64,000 bases of DNA from Enterobacterales bacterium (GCA_900768635.1 CAAGDP010000198.1:1-64000), one strand, 5' to 3'; shown: positions 16,032 through 25,811, counted from the stretch's first letter. Notes: generated by a model from the sequence alone, not told the origin. A program made the numbers and translations.

Positions 16032-18217
16032 TGTATTACCTGAAGGTTGCACTTCCTGTATATATCTTTGATTCGTTCTATTACAAAAGTACGGTTCCTG
16101 TTCTGGCAGGTTGTCGTGTTTCTGTAAATTTTCATAATCGCCTCCTCTTTGGTGTTGTTCTGTCATTATGTACCACCCCTCCTGAAGATTTTCCTGAAAA
16201 ATCCATTAAGCAGGTGGAAAATATTCTGGATCGTAATCCCTACTGGAATCAGCAGACACTTCAGCTCATTACTTTTGCTGCATCCTACCAGCATATGCCT
16301 ATCGGCGAAATTATTGAAATAGCGCAGCCGGTAGCATTGAGGAAAGGAGCATCTTCTGAACCCAAACCTGTTAAAGGATATCAACTGACAGATCCCTCAT
16401 ATGCGCCAAGAAATGAACAACAGAGCAAAATCCTCCAATATCTGAAAGATCAGCCCATATCTAATCAGGAATTGCGCGGTCTCAATCTTTCCCAGTCGGC
16501 ATTGCGAACCCTGATCAAACGTCAGGTAATTACTGAGTTCGATATGAACTCTCTGAAAAAGGATATTTTCCACAATCTTCTTTTCACCAATAAATACACT
16601 CTTAATCAGGAGCAAACTGCAGCATATAATGCCATTGTCGGATCTATCGGTAAATTTCAGGTATTTCTCCTGCAGGGTGTAACAGGTTCCGGTAAAACAG
16701 AAGTTTACATGCAGACTATTGAGCAGGTACTGCTTAAAGGACAGCAGGTTCTGGTTATGGTGCCGGAAATAGGACTTACTCCTCAGACAATTGATCGTTT
16801 TCACCGCCATTTCAACATTCCTATTGCAGCTATGCATTCCGGTTTGACAGATCGGGAACGCCTTGATAACTATATAGCCTGCCGGGATGGAAATATCGGC
16901 ATACTGATAGGAACCAGATCTTCCGTTTTTACCCCTTTTAAAAATCTGGGAATGATTATTGTTGATGAGGAACATGACCAATCCTACAAGCAACAGGACA
17001 CCTGTCGCTATAACGGGAAAAATCTGGCAATCTACAAGGCAAAACTTGCCGGATGCCCGGTTGTATTAGGATCGGCCACACCAAGCATGGAATCTTTGTA
17101 TAATGCCCTAACCGGAAAATATCAACGGTTAGTTTTAAGCAATCGTGCCTGCAAAAATTCCGGAAGTATTACTACTGAAATTATTGATATTCGAAACACA
17201 CCTCTTCAGGCAGGAATATCCCCACGTCTTTTAGATAGTATTTCTCAGGAATTACAAAAAGGTAATCAGGTAATTATCTTTCTGAATCGCAGGGGTTACG
17301 CCAATCAGGTAATATGTCAGAATTGTGGTTATGTACTTCAATGTGAAAACTGCGATTCTTTTCTTACCTATCATAAATCAAAACATATCTTAAACTGCCA
17401 TCATTGTGAATCCAGCTGGGCACTACCTGATGCCTGTCCCAAATGCGGAGCTCAAAGCCTTACCATTGAAGGTAACGGCACTGAGCAAATTGAAGAGTTT
17501 TTGCATCAGGCACTTCCTGATTACCCGATTCTCCGTTTTGATCGGGATACCATAACCAAACCAGGTGATATGCAGAACCATCTGGAAGGAATTCTTTCCG
17601 GTAATTACAAAATAATTATTGGAACCCAGATTATCGCCAAGGGGCATCACTTTCCAAATGTAACACTGATAGCTCTTATCAACATCGATTCTGCCTTGTT
17701 TTCCAATGATTTCCGATCTACCGAACAATTAGCTCAGCTGTATACTCAGGTTGCAGGACGGACAGGAAGGGAAGAGAAACCGGGAAAAGTTATTCTGCAA
17801 AGTTATGTTCCCAATCAGGCTGTTCTCCAGACGATAGTGGCGGAGGGATATGACACCTTTGCCAAATACTGTCTGGAAGAAAGAAAATATCTTGATCTTC
17901 CTCCTTATTCCTTTCAGGCCCTGGTACGAGTGGAAAATACAGATAAAGCCAGAGTATATCAATTTGCAGAGGAATTGTACCGCTGTGCGACTGGCATTAC
18001 CCGAGGAGATCCTGAAATTGGGATAAGTTTGCCCTATCAGGCTATGATGGAACGTAAGCAGAACAAATATCACGTTCTGATAATGATACAGTCCCCAAGT
18101 CGAGTGAAGATTTCTCATCTTCTGGATCAAATTCAGGAACTGATCACCAGTAAACGCTTAAACACATTCGGTGTATCCTATTATATCGATGTAGATCCAA
18201 CAGAAGTATTGCAGTGA
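16031..18217 (+). CDS. priA: primosomal replication protein N' (PriA helicase)
   Basis: Superfamily 2 helicase that reloads the replisome at collapsed forks. The 728-residue protein has the N-terminal DNA-binding domain, Walker A GVTGSGKTEVYMQ, the DEEHD box, GSATPSMES, the zinc-binding insertion with paired cysteines (CQNCGYVLQCENC, CHHCESSW, CPKCGAQSL), and the motif V-VI region GTQIIAKGHHFPNVTLI and QVAGRTGREEKPG. Length equals E. coli PriA (732). Translationally overlaps the upstream gene by one base. Confidence 0.97.
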   Translation: MYYLKVALPVYIFDSFYYKSTVPVLAGCRVSVNFHNRLLFGVVLSLCTTPPEDFPEKSIKQVENILDRNPYWNQQTLQLITFAASYQHMPIGEIIEIAQPVALRKGASSEPKPVKGYQLTDPSYAPRNEQQSKILQYLKDQPISNQELRGLNLSQSALRTLIKRQVITEFDMNSLKKDIFHNLLFTNKYTLNQEQTAAYNAIVGSIGKFQVFLLQGVTGSGKTEVYMQTIEQVLLKGQQVLVMVPEIGLTPQTIDRFHRHFNIPIAAMHSGLTDRERLDNYIACRDGNIGILIGTRSSVFTPFKNLGMIIVDEEHDQSYKQQDTCRYNGKNLAIYKAKLAGCPVVLGSATPSMESLYNALTGKYQRLVLSNRACKNSGSITTEIIDIRNTPLQAGISPRLLDSISQELQKGNQVIIFLNRRGYANQVICQNCGYVLQCENCDSFLTYHKSKHILNCHHCESSWALPDACPKCGAQSLTIEGNGTEQIEEFLHQALPDYPILRFDRDTITKPGDMQNHLEGILSGNYKIIIGTQIIAKGHHFPNVTLIALINIDSALFSNDFRSTEQLAQLYTQVAGRTGREEKPGKVILQSYVPNQAVLQTIVAEGYDTFAKYCLEERKYLDLPPYSFQALVRVENTDKARVYQFAEELYRCATGITRGDPEIGISLPYQAMMERKQNKYHVLIMIQSPSRVKISHLLDQIQELITSKRLNTFGVSYYIDVDPTEVLQ

Positions 18218-18257
18218 CCCTGAGATATTTCTGAAGATTTTGTACAGCTCTGCATTA

Positions 18258-18285
18258 TTGAGAAACATCAGTAAAATGATAAAAT
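18258..18285 (+). promoter_or_regulatory. putative promoter of the coiled-coil gene
   Basis: TTGAGA (18258-18263) and TAAAAT (18280-18285) with a 16-bp spacer, about 30 bp before the start codon of the next gene. Confidence 0.5.
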
Positions 18286-18317
18286 AGCGCAGATATATAA
18301 AAACAAGGTAAAACGAA

Positions 18318-18740
18318 ATGATAAATATTGATGATGTCTATCGTGATTTGGAACATTCCATTGATCAAGCTGAAGAAAGATTTGAAAATCTCCGTCTTAC
18401 TGCCCACAATAAATACCATGCGCTGAAAGACGAGGCTAACGAAAAAATTGCAGGTCTGAATGAAGAAATAGAAAGACTTAAGTCTCGTTTTGCTGAATTT
18501 GAAGAAGAAAAGAAAGGTATTCAGAAACTCCATGACCGCATCAGACAGCTAGAGGACGAGAATCAGGAAATCAGCAGACTTCAGGAACAGGTTGTTAAAC
18601 TGCAGCAGGAAAACGAAAAAGCATTGTCTCTTGAAAGAGAAATCCAGAAATTACGCAATGAAAATGCCCGTATTAAAGATGAATATCGTGCCTGGAAGGA
18701 TACTCTTAAAGGCTGTGTAAAGAAGCTTGGTCTGTTTTAA
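18318..18740 (+). CDS. hypothetical coiled-coil protein
   Basis: Not a family I recognise. The 140-residue product is nearly all predicted alpha-helix, with heptad patterns from about residue 9 to 125 (for example LNEEIERLKSRFAEFEEEKK and LRNENARIKDEYRAWK), strongly charged, and no signal peptide or membrane segment. The ATG is preceded by AAGGTAAAACGAA and its own promoter. It occupies the place between priA and ftsN where E. coli has cytR, but is unrelated to CytR. Could be a cytoskeletal or division accessory protein; that is only suggested by position. Confidence 0.7.
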   Translation: MINIDDVYRDLEHSIDQAEERFENLRLTAHNKYHALKDEANEKIAGLNEEIERLKSRFAEFEEEKKGIQKLHDRIRQLEDENQEISRLQEQVVKLQQENEKALSLEREIQKLRNENARIKDEYRAWKDTLKGCVKKLGLF

Positions 18741-18979
18741 TAAAGAAGTCAGGGGTAAGTGTCTGATGCTATCGTTTGAAATTTCTGACTTTCTCCTGAC
18801 ATTCCGCATTAAACAGCTTCTGCCAGGATAAAAAATTACACCGAATTTCCCAGTGTAAGTTTCTTCGAAATCTGATATTAACAATCTTTATAAAATGGTT
18901 TTATCAAGATACATCATAAATATCAGTAGCAGCATTAAGATCTGAACAAATTGTCATAGTAATGACATCAGATTAAATA
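18741..18979. other. convergent intergenic region
   Basis: 239 bp between the coiled-coil gene and ftsN 3' ends. Contains an imperfect inverted pair (GTCAGG near 18749, CCTGAC near 18796) but no convincing terminator T-tract. Confidence 0.3.
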
Positions 18980-19834
18980 TCACTTAATCAAAAATACATT
19001 GCAATTACTTACAACTTTCTCACTTTTCAGTTTGGTAAGTATATCCGCAGCCATATTTTTAGTTGCATAAGGTCCGATGATCACCCGATACCAGATGATT
19101 TTATTTACATCCGCATTTACAATGCGCACTTTCTGACCTTTTGCTTCCAATTTCTGTTTAAGAGCTACCGCCTGGGAAAATGACTTGAATGCCCCACACT
19201 GCATAAGATATTGACCAGAGGTTCCCAATGACAATTTCGTTGAGGTATTGGCTTTGCCAGATCCCTTCTGATAACGGGGATTTGCTTCAATCTGATCTGC
19301 AGTCAGCTTTGTGGATGGGGTTTCTGCAGCCCGGAAAGTAGTACCATCCACCATCAGGATCTTATCATCCTGACCAAGCTTTACAGTATGTACTTTGCTT
19401 TCACCTGGAGTATTCAGACTTCCATTAAGAATATCCTGAGCTCGCTTGGCTTCTGCCTGTCGCGACTCCTTGCGACTCATATCAATTATAAGTTCCGGAG
19501 TATTAACCTTGGACGGTTTTTTGGAAGAATTCTTTGCAGGCTTGTTAGCAGGTTTAATTTCTGAACTTTCCAGAAGCTTACGATATTCATAGGGATCTTC
19601 CTTAGGACGCTGATCAACAATTGGAATATCCTTCTTCTGGGGAGTTTTGGAAAGGGAAGAAGCCTCTCCTCTTTTATTCTGAGATTTTATATACCATAAC
19701 CCGCCGATAACAATCGCAAGAACTACCATGGCCACAAGGAGCTTAATAAAGCTAACTGTGGTTGAGTTATTTTTAGCAGAGGTTCCGGCTCGTTTCTTGC
19801 GTGGTGCCCGGGAATTTGCGTAATCACGGGCCAT
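18980..19834 (-). CDS. ftsN: cell division protein FtsN
   Basis: Late divisome protein that triggers septal peptidoglycan synthesis and binds denuded glycan. The 284-residue product has a short basic cytoplasmic tail, one membrane segment (about 29-49), a periplasmic juxtamembrane region with DPYEYRKLLES (resembling the essential region), a low-complexity linker, and a C-terminal SPOR domain (about 206-284; QYLMQCGAFKSFSQAVALKQ ... VRIVNADVNKIIWYRVIIGPY). It starts 2 bp after argS, so translation is probably coupled. The argS-ftsN pairing is known in other gammaproteobacteria. Confidence 0.93.
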   Translation of the reverse strand: MARDYANSRAPRKKRAGTSAKNNSTTVSFIKLLVAMVVLAIVIGGLWYIKSQNKRGEASSLSKTPQKKDIPIVDQRPKEDPYEYRKLLESSEIKPANKPAKNSSKKPSKVNTPELIIDMSRKESRQAEAKRAQDILNGSLNTPGESKVHTVKLGQDDKILMVDGTTFRAAETPSTKLTADQIEANPRYQKGSGKANTSTKLSLGTSGQYLMQCGAFKSFSQAVALKQKLEAKGQKVRIVNADVNKIIWYRVIIGPYATKNMAADILTKLKSEKVVSNCNVFLIK

Positions 19835-19836
19835 AA

Positions 19837-21582
19837 TTACATCTGTTCCAAAACGTTAATTCCTAACAGAGAAAGTCCGAGCTTTATGGTTCTGGCAGCA
19901 ATACGGCATAATGTAAGTCTGCTTATTTTAAGCTCTTCAGAAACCCCTTCCCTGCTAATAGGACATGCTTCGTAAAAAGACATAAATAAACCGCTGAGTT
20001 CATACAGATAAGTACACAGTAAATGAGGCATTCCCTTGGCAGCAACAGCATTTACCACTTCAGCAAACTGCAACAGCTTTACTGAAAGTTTATCTTCCTG
20101 AGGGCAGGTAATAACCACTGTACCGCTGGTGAAATCACCTGTTTTACGGAATACTGAACTAATTCTGGTATAGGCATACTGCAGGTAAGGAGCAGTATTC
20201 CCTTCAAAAGTCAGCATATTATCCCAGTCAAAAATGTAATCGGTAGTACGGTTCTTAGATAAATCTGCATATTTAACCGCACCCATGGCTACTTCGTGAA
20301 TAACCTGAGCTTTCTTTTCATCGCTCATATCCAGAGCACGACCTTTAAGAAGCTCCGTAGCCCGAGATTCTGCTTCATTAAGAAGATCTACCAGTTTGAC
20401 AGTACCGCCGGATCTTGTTTTAAACGGCTTACCGTCCTTACCAAGCATCATTCCGAATGACTCATGTTCCAAAGATACATTTTCAGGAACATAACCTGCT
20501 TTACGGGCAATTGCCCAGGCCTGCATAAGATGGTCATGCTGACGAGAATCAATAAAATACAGAATACGATTGGCTTTAAGGGTTTCAACACGGTATTTGG
20601 CACAGGCTATATCTGTTGTAGTATATAAATAACCACCATCTTTCTTTCTGACAATAACCCCCATAGGATTACCATCCTTACCCTTGAATTCATCCAGATA
20701 AACAACGGTAGCCCCCTGATCTTCAACAGCCAGTTTTTTGGCTATCAGATCTTCCACAATTTCCGGAAGCATATTGTTGTACAAACTTTCGCCCATAACA
20801 TCCGCAGGCTTGAGACTGACATTAAGGCGGTCATACAGTTTCTGATTTTGAACCATAGTCATATCCACAAGCCGTCGCCACATCTTTCTGCAGTACTCAT
20901 CGCCTCCCTGCAGCTTAACAACATAAGATCTGGCTTTTTCAGCAAAGGCGGCATCTTCATCATACATAACCTTTGCTGCACGATAAAAAGATTCAAAGTC
21001 AGCTATCTGCAAATCTTCACAGCTATCGTTTTCCTGCTTTTCCAGAAAGGCAATGAGCATACCAAACTGGGTTCCCCAATCACCTACATGATTTGCCCGG
21101 ATAACCTTATGTCCAAGAAACTCCAGAACCCGTACCACAGAATCACCGATAACAGTAGATCGGATATGGTGCACAGCCATTTCCTTAGCTACATTGGGAG
21201 ATGAGTAATCCACGACTACAGTATCAGGACAGGAAACTGGTTTGATTCCCAGGCGGGGATCATCAGCCAGATTGGCGAGCTGATCAGAAAGGGCATTGTT
21301 ACTTACATAGAAGTTAATGAATCCCGGTCCTGCAATCTCAACCTTTGCTAATTTCTCATCTGAAGGTAAAGATGCAACAATAAGACCGGCCACTTCCTGA
21401 GGCTTTCTCTTCAACGTCTTTGACAGCATCATAGCCAGATTAGTGGCAAAATCACCATGAGACTTATCCTTGGTATTATCTACAATAATCCGGGGAGAAA
21501 AATCTGCTGGTAACAGCCCCTCATTTTTGAATTTGGTAACACAATCTGCTAACAACTGCTGAATAAACTGCTTCATCTGCAT
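19837..21582 (-). CDS. argS: arginine-tRNA ligase
   Basis: Class I aminoacyl-tRNA synthetase charging tRNA-Arg. The 581-residue protein has the N-terminal Arg-tRNA domain (GDFATNLAM), the HIGH-like signature as [42 protein letters not shown] near the KMSKS position, and the C-terminal anticodon-binding DALR domain ([20 protein letters not shown]). Two candidate ATGs lie two codons apart; the first is given. Separated from hslU by a terminator and coupled to ftsN downstream. Confidence 0.97.
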   Translation of the reverse strand: MQMKQFIQQLLADCVTKFKNEGLLPADFSPRIIVDNTKDKSHGDFATNLAMMLSKTLKRKPQEVAGLIVASLPSDEKLAKVEIAGPGFINFYVSNNALSDQLANLADDPRLGIKPVSCPDTVVVDYSSPNVAKEMAVHHIRSTVIGDSVVRVLEFLGHKVIRANHVGDWGTQFGMLIAFLEKQENDSCEDLQIADFESFYRAAKVMYDEDAAFAEKARSYVVKLQGGDEYCRKMWRRLVDMTMVQNQKLYDRLNVSLKPADVMGESLYNNMLPEIVEDLIAKKLAVEDQGATVVYLDEFKGKDGNPMGVIVRKKDGGYLYTTTDIACAKYRVETLKANRILYFIDSRQHDHLMQAWAIARKAGYVPENVSLEHESFGMMLGKDGKPFKTRSGGTVKLVDLLNEAESRATELLKGRALDMSDEKKAQVIHEVAMGAVKYADLSKNRTTDYIFDWDNMLTFEGNTAPYLQYAYTRISSVFRKTGDFTSGTVVITCPQEDKLSVKLLQFAEVVNAVAAKGMPHLLCTYLYELSGLFMSFYEACPISREGVSEELKISRLTLCRIAARTIKLGLSLLGINVLEQM

Positions 21583-21654
21583 GAAATCCTAACTAATGGC
21601 AAACCTGTAGCTTTTTTACAAGCGCTATTCTATCAAAAAACAATTGGCATCTAA

Positions 21655-21691
21655 AGAAAGAAAAAGCCGGAAATATTTAATAAATCCGGCT
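21655..21691 (-). terminator. rho-independent terminator of hslVU
   Basis: Minus strand: AGCCGGA and TCCGGCT form a 7-bp stem (within 21666-21691) extended by A/T pairs, followed by TTTTTCTTTCTTT. Confidence 0.85.
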
Positions 21692-21713
21692 AAAAATACT
21701 TAAAAATCAGTAT

Positions 21714-23039
21714 TTAAAGGATGTATCTGCTCAGATCCTGATCCTCTACGAGCTTGCCTAAATGTTCTTCTACATATTTAGCATCTATGACAAACTTCTG
21801 ACCGGAAAGATCCGGAGCATTGAAGGATATGTCCTCACAGAGCTTTTCCATAACAGTATGAAGTCTTCTGGCTCCAATATTTTCTGTAGTGGCATTGACC
21901 TGGTACGCTGACTCAGCGATTTTCTTTATGGCTGATTCATCAAATTCAATATCCACACCTTCTGTCTTCATTAACGCCTTATACTGCTCAGTAAGAGAAG
22001 CGTATGGTTCCACCAGAATTCGTTCAAAATCTGCAGCTGTCAGATCTGACAGTTCCACACGAATTGGCAATCGACCCTGAAGTTCCGGGATCAAATCAGA
22101 TGGTTTGGAGGATGCAAAAGCACCGGAGGTAATAAACAGAATATGATCTGTTTTCACCATTCCGTATTTGGTCTTTACCTGACATCCTTCAATAAGGGGC
22201 AACAAATCCCGCTGAACACCTTCCCGGGACACATCAGGTCCTCGGCTTTCACCACCGTTGGCACATATCTTGTCAATTTCATCTATAAAGACAATACCGT
22301 TATTCTCCACTGTCTCCACAGTACTTCTGGAAAGATCTTCTTCCTTAATAAGACCTTCAGCCTCTTCCTGAGTAAGAGTTTCCATAGCATCTTTAATTTT
22401 CAGAGTCTTTTTCTGACGGCGACCTGAATCATAACCATTAAACAATCCCTGGAGTTGATTGGTCATTTCCTCCATACCTGCAGGTCCCATAATTTCCACA
22501 CCGATTTTCGGACCTTTTACTTCAATCTCTATTTCCCGATCATCCAGTTTACCTTCCCGAAGTTGCTTACGCAGCAACTGTCTTGTGGAAGAAACGTCAT
22601 TACCATCTCCCCATCCTTCCTTAGGAGGAGTAAGCAATACATCAAGAATACGATCCTCAGCACGATCTTTAGCCAGATTCTCATTCTTCCTGATTTGGTT
22701 TTCCTTCATCATCTTGTGAGCTGATTCGGTCAGCTCTCTGATAATGGAATCTACCTCCTTACCTACATAACCTACTTCAGTAAATTTGGTAGCTTCAACC
22801 TTGATGAACGGAGCATTGGCCATTTTAGCCAGTCGACGGGCGATTTCAGTTTTACCAACACCGGTAGGTCCGATCATCAGAATGTTTTTTGGAGTAATTT
22901 CCTGACGGATTGAAGGATCCACATTCATCCGTCTCCAACGATTACGCAATGCAATAGCCACAGATTTTTTGGCTTCATTCTGTCCAATAATATGTCTGTT
23001 AAGCTCACTGACTATTTCTTGAGGAGTCATCTCTGTCAT
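21714..23039 (-). CDS. hslU: ATP-dependent protease ATPase subunit HslU
   Basis: AAA+ unfoldase of the HslUV (ClpYQ) protease. The 441-residue protein has Walker [17 protein letters not shown], the pore motif [10 protein letters not shown], the long inserted I-domain, Walker [19 protein letters not shown], sensor [12 protein letters not shown], and the family-typical C-terminus ending DLSRYIL that docks into HslV. Starts [10 protein letters not shown], 40 bp after hslV and co-transcribed with it from a heat-shock-type promoter. Confidence 0.98.
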   Translation of the reverse strand: MTEMTPQEIVSELNRHIIGQNEAKKSVAIALRNRWRRMNVDPSIRQEITPKNILMIGPTGVGKTEIARRLAKMANAPFIKVEATKFTEVGYVGKEVDSIIRELTESAHKMMKENQIRKNENLAKDRAEDRILDVLLTPPKEGWGDGNDVSSTRQLLRKQLREGKLDDREIEIEVKGPKIGVEIMGPAGMEEMTNQLQGLFNGYDSGRRQKKTLKIKDAMETLTQEEAEGLIKEEDLSRSTVETVENNGIVFIDEIDKICANGGESRGPDVSREGVQRDLLPLIEGCQVKTKYGMVKTDHILFITSGAFASSKPSDLIPELQGRLPIRVELSDLTAADFERILVEPYASLTEQYKALMKTEGVDIEFDESAIKKIAESAYQVNATTENIGARRLHTVMEKLCEDISFNAPDLSGQKFVIDAKYVEEHLGKLVEDQDLSRYIL

Positions 23040-23079
23040 ATAAAAACCTTAATAATTTATTGTGATTAATGAATAACCA

Positions 23080-23604
23080 TCAGTAATTGATTGTTTCAAC
23101 TGTTTTGAAGCCATTAGTGTAAATACAGATATCTGAAGCTATGGCCAAAGACTTTTCCGCAATTTCCTGAGCGGTAAGTTCAGTATTTTCCAGAAGAGCA
23201 CGGGCAGCCGCTCTGGCATATTCTCCCCCGGATCCCATGGCAATAAGATCATTTTCCGGCTGAACAACATCACCATTTCCGGTAATAACAAACGATTTGG
23301 TTTCATCCGCAACCGCAAGCATTGCCTCCAACTTACGCAAAGCTTTGTCAGTTCTCCACTCCGTAGCAAGAGCGACAGCAGCTCTTTCCAAATTGCCGTT
23401 ACATTTTTTAAGCTTCATCTCAAAACGTTCCAGAAGAGTAAAGGCATCAGCTGTACCTCCTGCAAAACCGGCAAGAACCTTTCCCTCTGCCAGACGATGA
23501 ACTTTCTTCGCATTGCCTTTCATCACTGTGTTGCCCAGAGTTACCTGACCATCACCTGCCATCACAACCTGACCGTTACGGCGAACTGAAACAATAGTTG
23601 TCAT
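23080..23604 (-). CDS. hslV: ATP-dependent protease proteolytic subunit HslV
   Basis: Threonine peptidase of HslUV, related to proteasome beta subunits. After removal of Met the catalytic Thr is N-terminal ([24 protein letters not shown]); [17 protein letters not shown] and the [15 protein letters not shown] stretch are family hallmarks. Length 174 matches orthologues (E. coli 176). It is first in the hslV-hslU unit and follows a sigma32-type promoter. Confidence 0.98.
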   Translation of the reverse strand: MTTIVSVRRNGQVVMAGDGQVTLGNTVMKGNAKKVHRLAEGKVLAGFAGGTADAFTLLERFEMKLKKCNGNLERAAVALATEWRTDKALRKLEAMLAVADETKSFVITGNGDVVQPENDLIAMGSGGEYARAAARALLENTELTAQEIAEKSLAIASDICIYTNGFKTVETINY

Positions 23605-23684
23605 AAAAATCCTTAAAACTTGTCTTCAATATTCTGCAGCAGAATCTGATTTGAAAAACTGAGCAGCAAATCCCTTATTTAATA

Positions 23685-23712
23685 CAATGGGGGCTTTTCA
23701 GCAAATTTCAAA
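23685..23712 (-). promoter_or_regulatory. sigma32 (RpoH) heat-shock promoter of hslVU
   Basis: Minus strand: TTTGAAA (-35, 23706-23712) and CCCCCATTG (-10, 23685-23693) with a 13-bp spacer, against the E. coli RpoH consensus CTTGAAA - N13 to N17 - CCCCATNT. It lies about 80 bp before hslV, an operon under RpoH control in E. coli. Confidence 0.8.
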
Positions 23713-24339
23713 TAAAAATTGTTTATCTTATGATGTTAGCTTCCATCTGAAATCCTGCTTTACTGAAGTGAAAAGGATTAAACCATCTGACGGTTTTTCA
23801 TCTGAGTTTATGTCAGTATCCAAATTCTGTACCTATGAAAGGTTCCAGATATAACTTCCCGCCCAAAACCTGAAATTCTTTTATCAGCATGGCCAGACAC
23901 ACCATCCCGAACATTAGAAATAGTCCTGTACCACCTGGTTTATATTTACGAATCTAACCTCCTATACGCTTTGGATGCTTTTTCTCAAAAGAACGATAAC
24001 AAATAGTAATACTATGTTACTTCCCATCAGGGATCTCCTGTGAATATTGCTCACCACCCTGAAATATTTCGATATTACTCCATATCTCATTTTCAGAAGA
24101 TTTTCTGACCGGATCAGTGACTGATGGTACTAAATTGGTTTGAAAATTAAAGATGACCTTCCAACATAAGAAATTCTGCTGTCTGCTAATCTGCCTTTAA
24201 TTCTGGAACTTGAATTTAAGGATGTTTCTGAAATGATAGATCCCCTTTACCAGAGACTTATTTTGAAGATCAGAACAAAAGGATCCATTCGTAAAAAGTT
24301 ACAACACTATGCAGAGTAAGATTTTATCCTTTTGCAAAA
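23713..24339. other. intergenic region, possible decayed coding sequence
   Basis: About 630 bp between the hslV promoter and the lipoprotein promoter. Two stop-bounded frames without usable starts are visible: a minus-strand frame ending near 23816 (starts IRKYKPGGTGLFL) and a plus-strand frame of about 49 codons ending near 24318 (ends RKKLQHYAE). Neither matches a family I recognise. They may be remnants of lost genes or chance. Confidence 0.3.
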
Positions 24340-24368
24340 TTGAGATGACAAATTGAAAAATGTATAAT
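24340..24368 (+). promoter_or_regulatory. sigma70 promoter of the lipoprotein gene
   Basis: TTGAGA (24340-24345) and consensus TATAAT (24363-24368) with a 17-bp spacer, about 100 bp before the chosen start codon. Confidence 0.65.
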
Positions 24369-24473
24369 CAATCAGATAGATAGAAATTGGGCAGAGTTCT
24401 TCAGAAAATGGATTTTCCATCATTTTGCGTAAAACTTTACATCATTGCTCTGCATAAAATGAAGGATAGAAAA

Positions 24474-25205
24474 ATGCGTTTAAACAATTTATTGCATCTT
24501 GGAAGCCTGACAATTCTCCTAATGATCGGGACAGGCTGTACAACAATGGTAGACAGCAATTTTGAGTTCAACCTTAAAAACATCAGTCCAATTAACGAAA
24601 GCAATGCAGTACAAACGGTTTTTGTCAAAAGCATCAGAGATGAACGGCAGTTTGCTGTAGCTGAGTCTACAATTCATCCTGAACAAATGACCATCAGCAG
24701 CTACTCTCCGGATCCTTCCTACACAAAAGAAAGAATCGTAGCTCGTAATCAGACAGCCTCATCCTGCAGTACTGACAACAGCGTAGCTGGATGCACTGCC
24801 GATGCGAATTCCTTCAGTGCTCTTGGTGAAAACCTCTGCTTTAAACAATATCCAGCCACCACCTATGTAAAACTGGCTGTTGAAAAAGGATTGGAAAACG
24901 CAGGATACCGTATCCTGCACCGGGAAACTGATATCAATAAATACACTTTGGTAGTAGATCTTAAAGTAGAACGATTCTGGTATTGGGTAGACTACTCCGG
25001 GGATGATCGTTTTGCTCATGCCGACATTGCTGTTACTTTTCATACCAGAGATGAAGGTTCCGGCGCACAAAGAAACTTTAAAATTTCCAATCAACTTAAT
25101 ATGCAGGTTCCTGGCTTTATGAACCCGCTTAAAAGCACTGTAGAATCAGCTCTTATAGACTATAGCGATACCATAGCTAAAAATATCCACCAGAGATTGA
25201 AGTAG
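24474..25205 (+). CDS. putative lipoprotein of unknown function
   Basis: The 243-residue product begins with a lipoprotein signal peptide (hydrophobic LTILLMIGTGC, predicted lipidated Cys22) and continues with an envelope domain containing a Cys/Ser-rich stretch (SSCSTDNSVAGC) and several beta strands (YTLVVDLKVERFWYWV). Overall shape resembles YajG-like lipoproteins, but I cannot assign the family. The ATG at 24474 is preferred because AAGGATAG precedes it and puts the signal peptide at the N-terminus; longer in-frame starts at 24459 and 24387 exist. lexA follows 56 bp downstream and could be co-transcribed. Confidence 0.75.
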   Translation: MRLNNLLHLGSLTILLMIGTGCTTMVDSNFEFNLKNISPINESNAVQTVFVKSIRDERQFAVAESTIHPEQMTISSYSPDPSYTKERIVARNQTASSCSTDNSVAGCTADANSFSALGENLCFKQYPATTYVKLAVEKGLENAGYRILHRETDINKYTLVVDLKVERFWYWVDYSGDDRFAHADIAVTFHTRDEGSGAQRNFKISNQLNMQVPGFMNPLKSTVESALIDYSDTIAKNIHQRLK

Positions 25206-25209
25206 ATTC

Positions 25210-25223
25210 ATATCCCGGGATAT
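25210..25223. promoter_or_regulatory. palindrome upstream of lexA
   Basis: ATATCCCGGGATAT is a perfect 14-bp palindrome 39 bp before the lexA start, followed by a related half (CCGGGAGTATTATT) that repeats CCGGGATATTCATT. No canonical CTGT-N8-ACAG LexA box was seen here. Possible operator. Confidence 0.4.
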
Positions 25224-25261
25224 TCATTCCGGGAGTATTATTCACAGGGAGTTCAGCGACA

Positions 25262-25789
25262 ATGGTTTTAATTACAGAAAGACAGCAGAAAATTTATGAT
25301 CTGGTCAGCAATATTCTGGCCAAAGGTAATGATAATCCCTCCCGGGACGAACTGACGCTCCTGATAAGCAGTGAATTTGAAGAAATATCCCGGAAAAATT
25401 CTGTTGAGGTTCCGGTAATAGGTAAAGTGGCTGCCGGCAGTCCGATTTATGCCGAGGAGCACTTTGAAAAGAAACTGAGTATCGATCCGTCTTTCTTTGA
25501 CTTTACACCGGACTATTTTCTGAGAGTATCAGGATGTTCCATGATAAACGCAGGAATACTGGACGGTGATCTGATAGCTGTCAAAAAGGTTGACGGTTCA
25601 TCCATAAGAAACGGTGAAATCGTGATAGCCAGAGTTAATCACAGTGATGTCACAGTTAAGCGTTATCAGAGAGATGGCAATACAGTATGGCTGATCCCGG
25701 AAAACAACGAAATGTCTCCCATTATGGTGAATCTGGAAAAGGATGATTTGGAAATCGACGGAGTCTATGTAGGATTGATGCGCAGTTAA
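25262..25789 (+). CDS. lexA: LexA-like autoprotease lacking most of its DNA-binding domain
   Basis: Self-cleaving SOS repressor family, 175 residues against the usual ~200. The N-terminus keeps helix 1 (ITERQQKIYDLV) and the start of helix 2 (NPSRDEL), but the recognition helix and beta wing (about 27 residues in E. coli LexA) are replaced by a short acidic stretch (ISSEFEEISRKNSVEV). The C-terminal S24 protease is intact: cleavage bond Ala58-Gly59 in KVAAGSP, Ser93 in SGCSM, Lys133 in VTVKRY. DNA binding by the usual mode seems impossible. The lexA identity is also supported by nearby plsB, as in E. coli. SD AGGGAG precedes the ATG. A terminator follows. Confidence 0.85.
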   Translation: MVLITERQQKIYDLVSNILAKGNDNPSRDELTLLISSEFEEISRKNSVEVPVIGKVAAGSPIYAEEHFEKKLSIDPSFFDFTPDYFLRVSGCSMINAGILDGDLIAVKKVDGSSIRNGEIVIARVNHSDVTVKRYQRDGNTVWLIPENNEMSPIMVNLEKDDLEIDGVYVGLMRS

Positions 25790-25811
25790 GCGCCGGATTT
25801 TCTTTCTGTTA

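Noticed and set aside
16397..16993. 198-codon frame antisense to priA
   Set aside because: Shadow of a confirmed gene; no ribosome binding site or motif.
25206..25261. Canonical LexA box (CTGT-N8-ACAG) upstream of lexA
   Set aside because: Searched by eye; no match. Only a different palindrome (25210-25223) is present.
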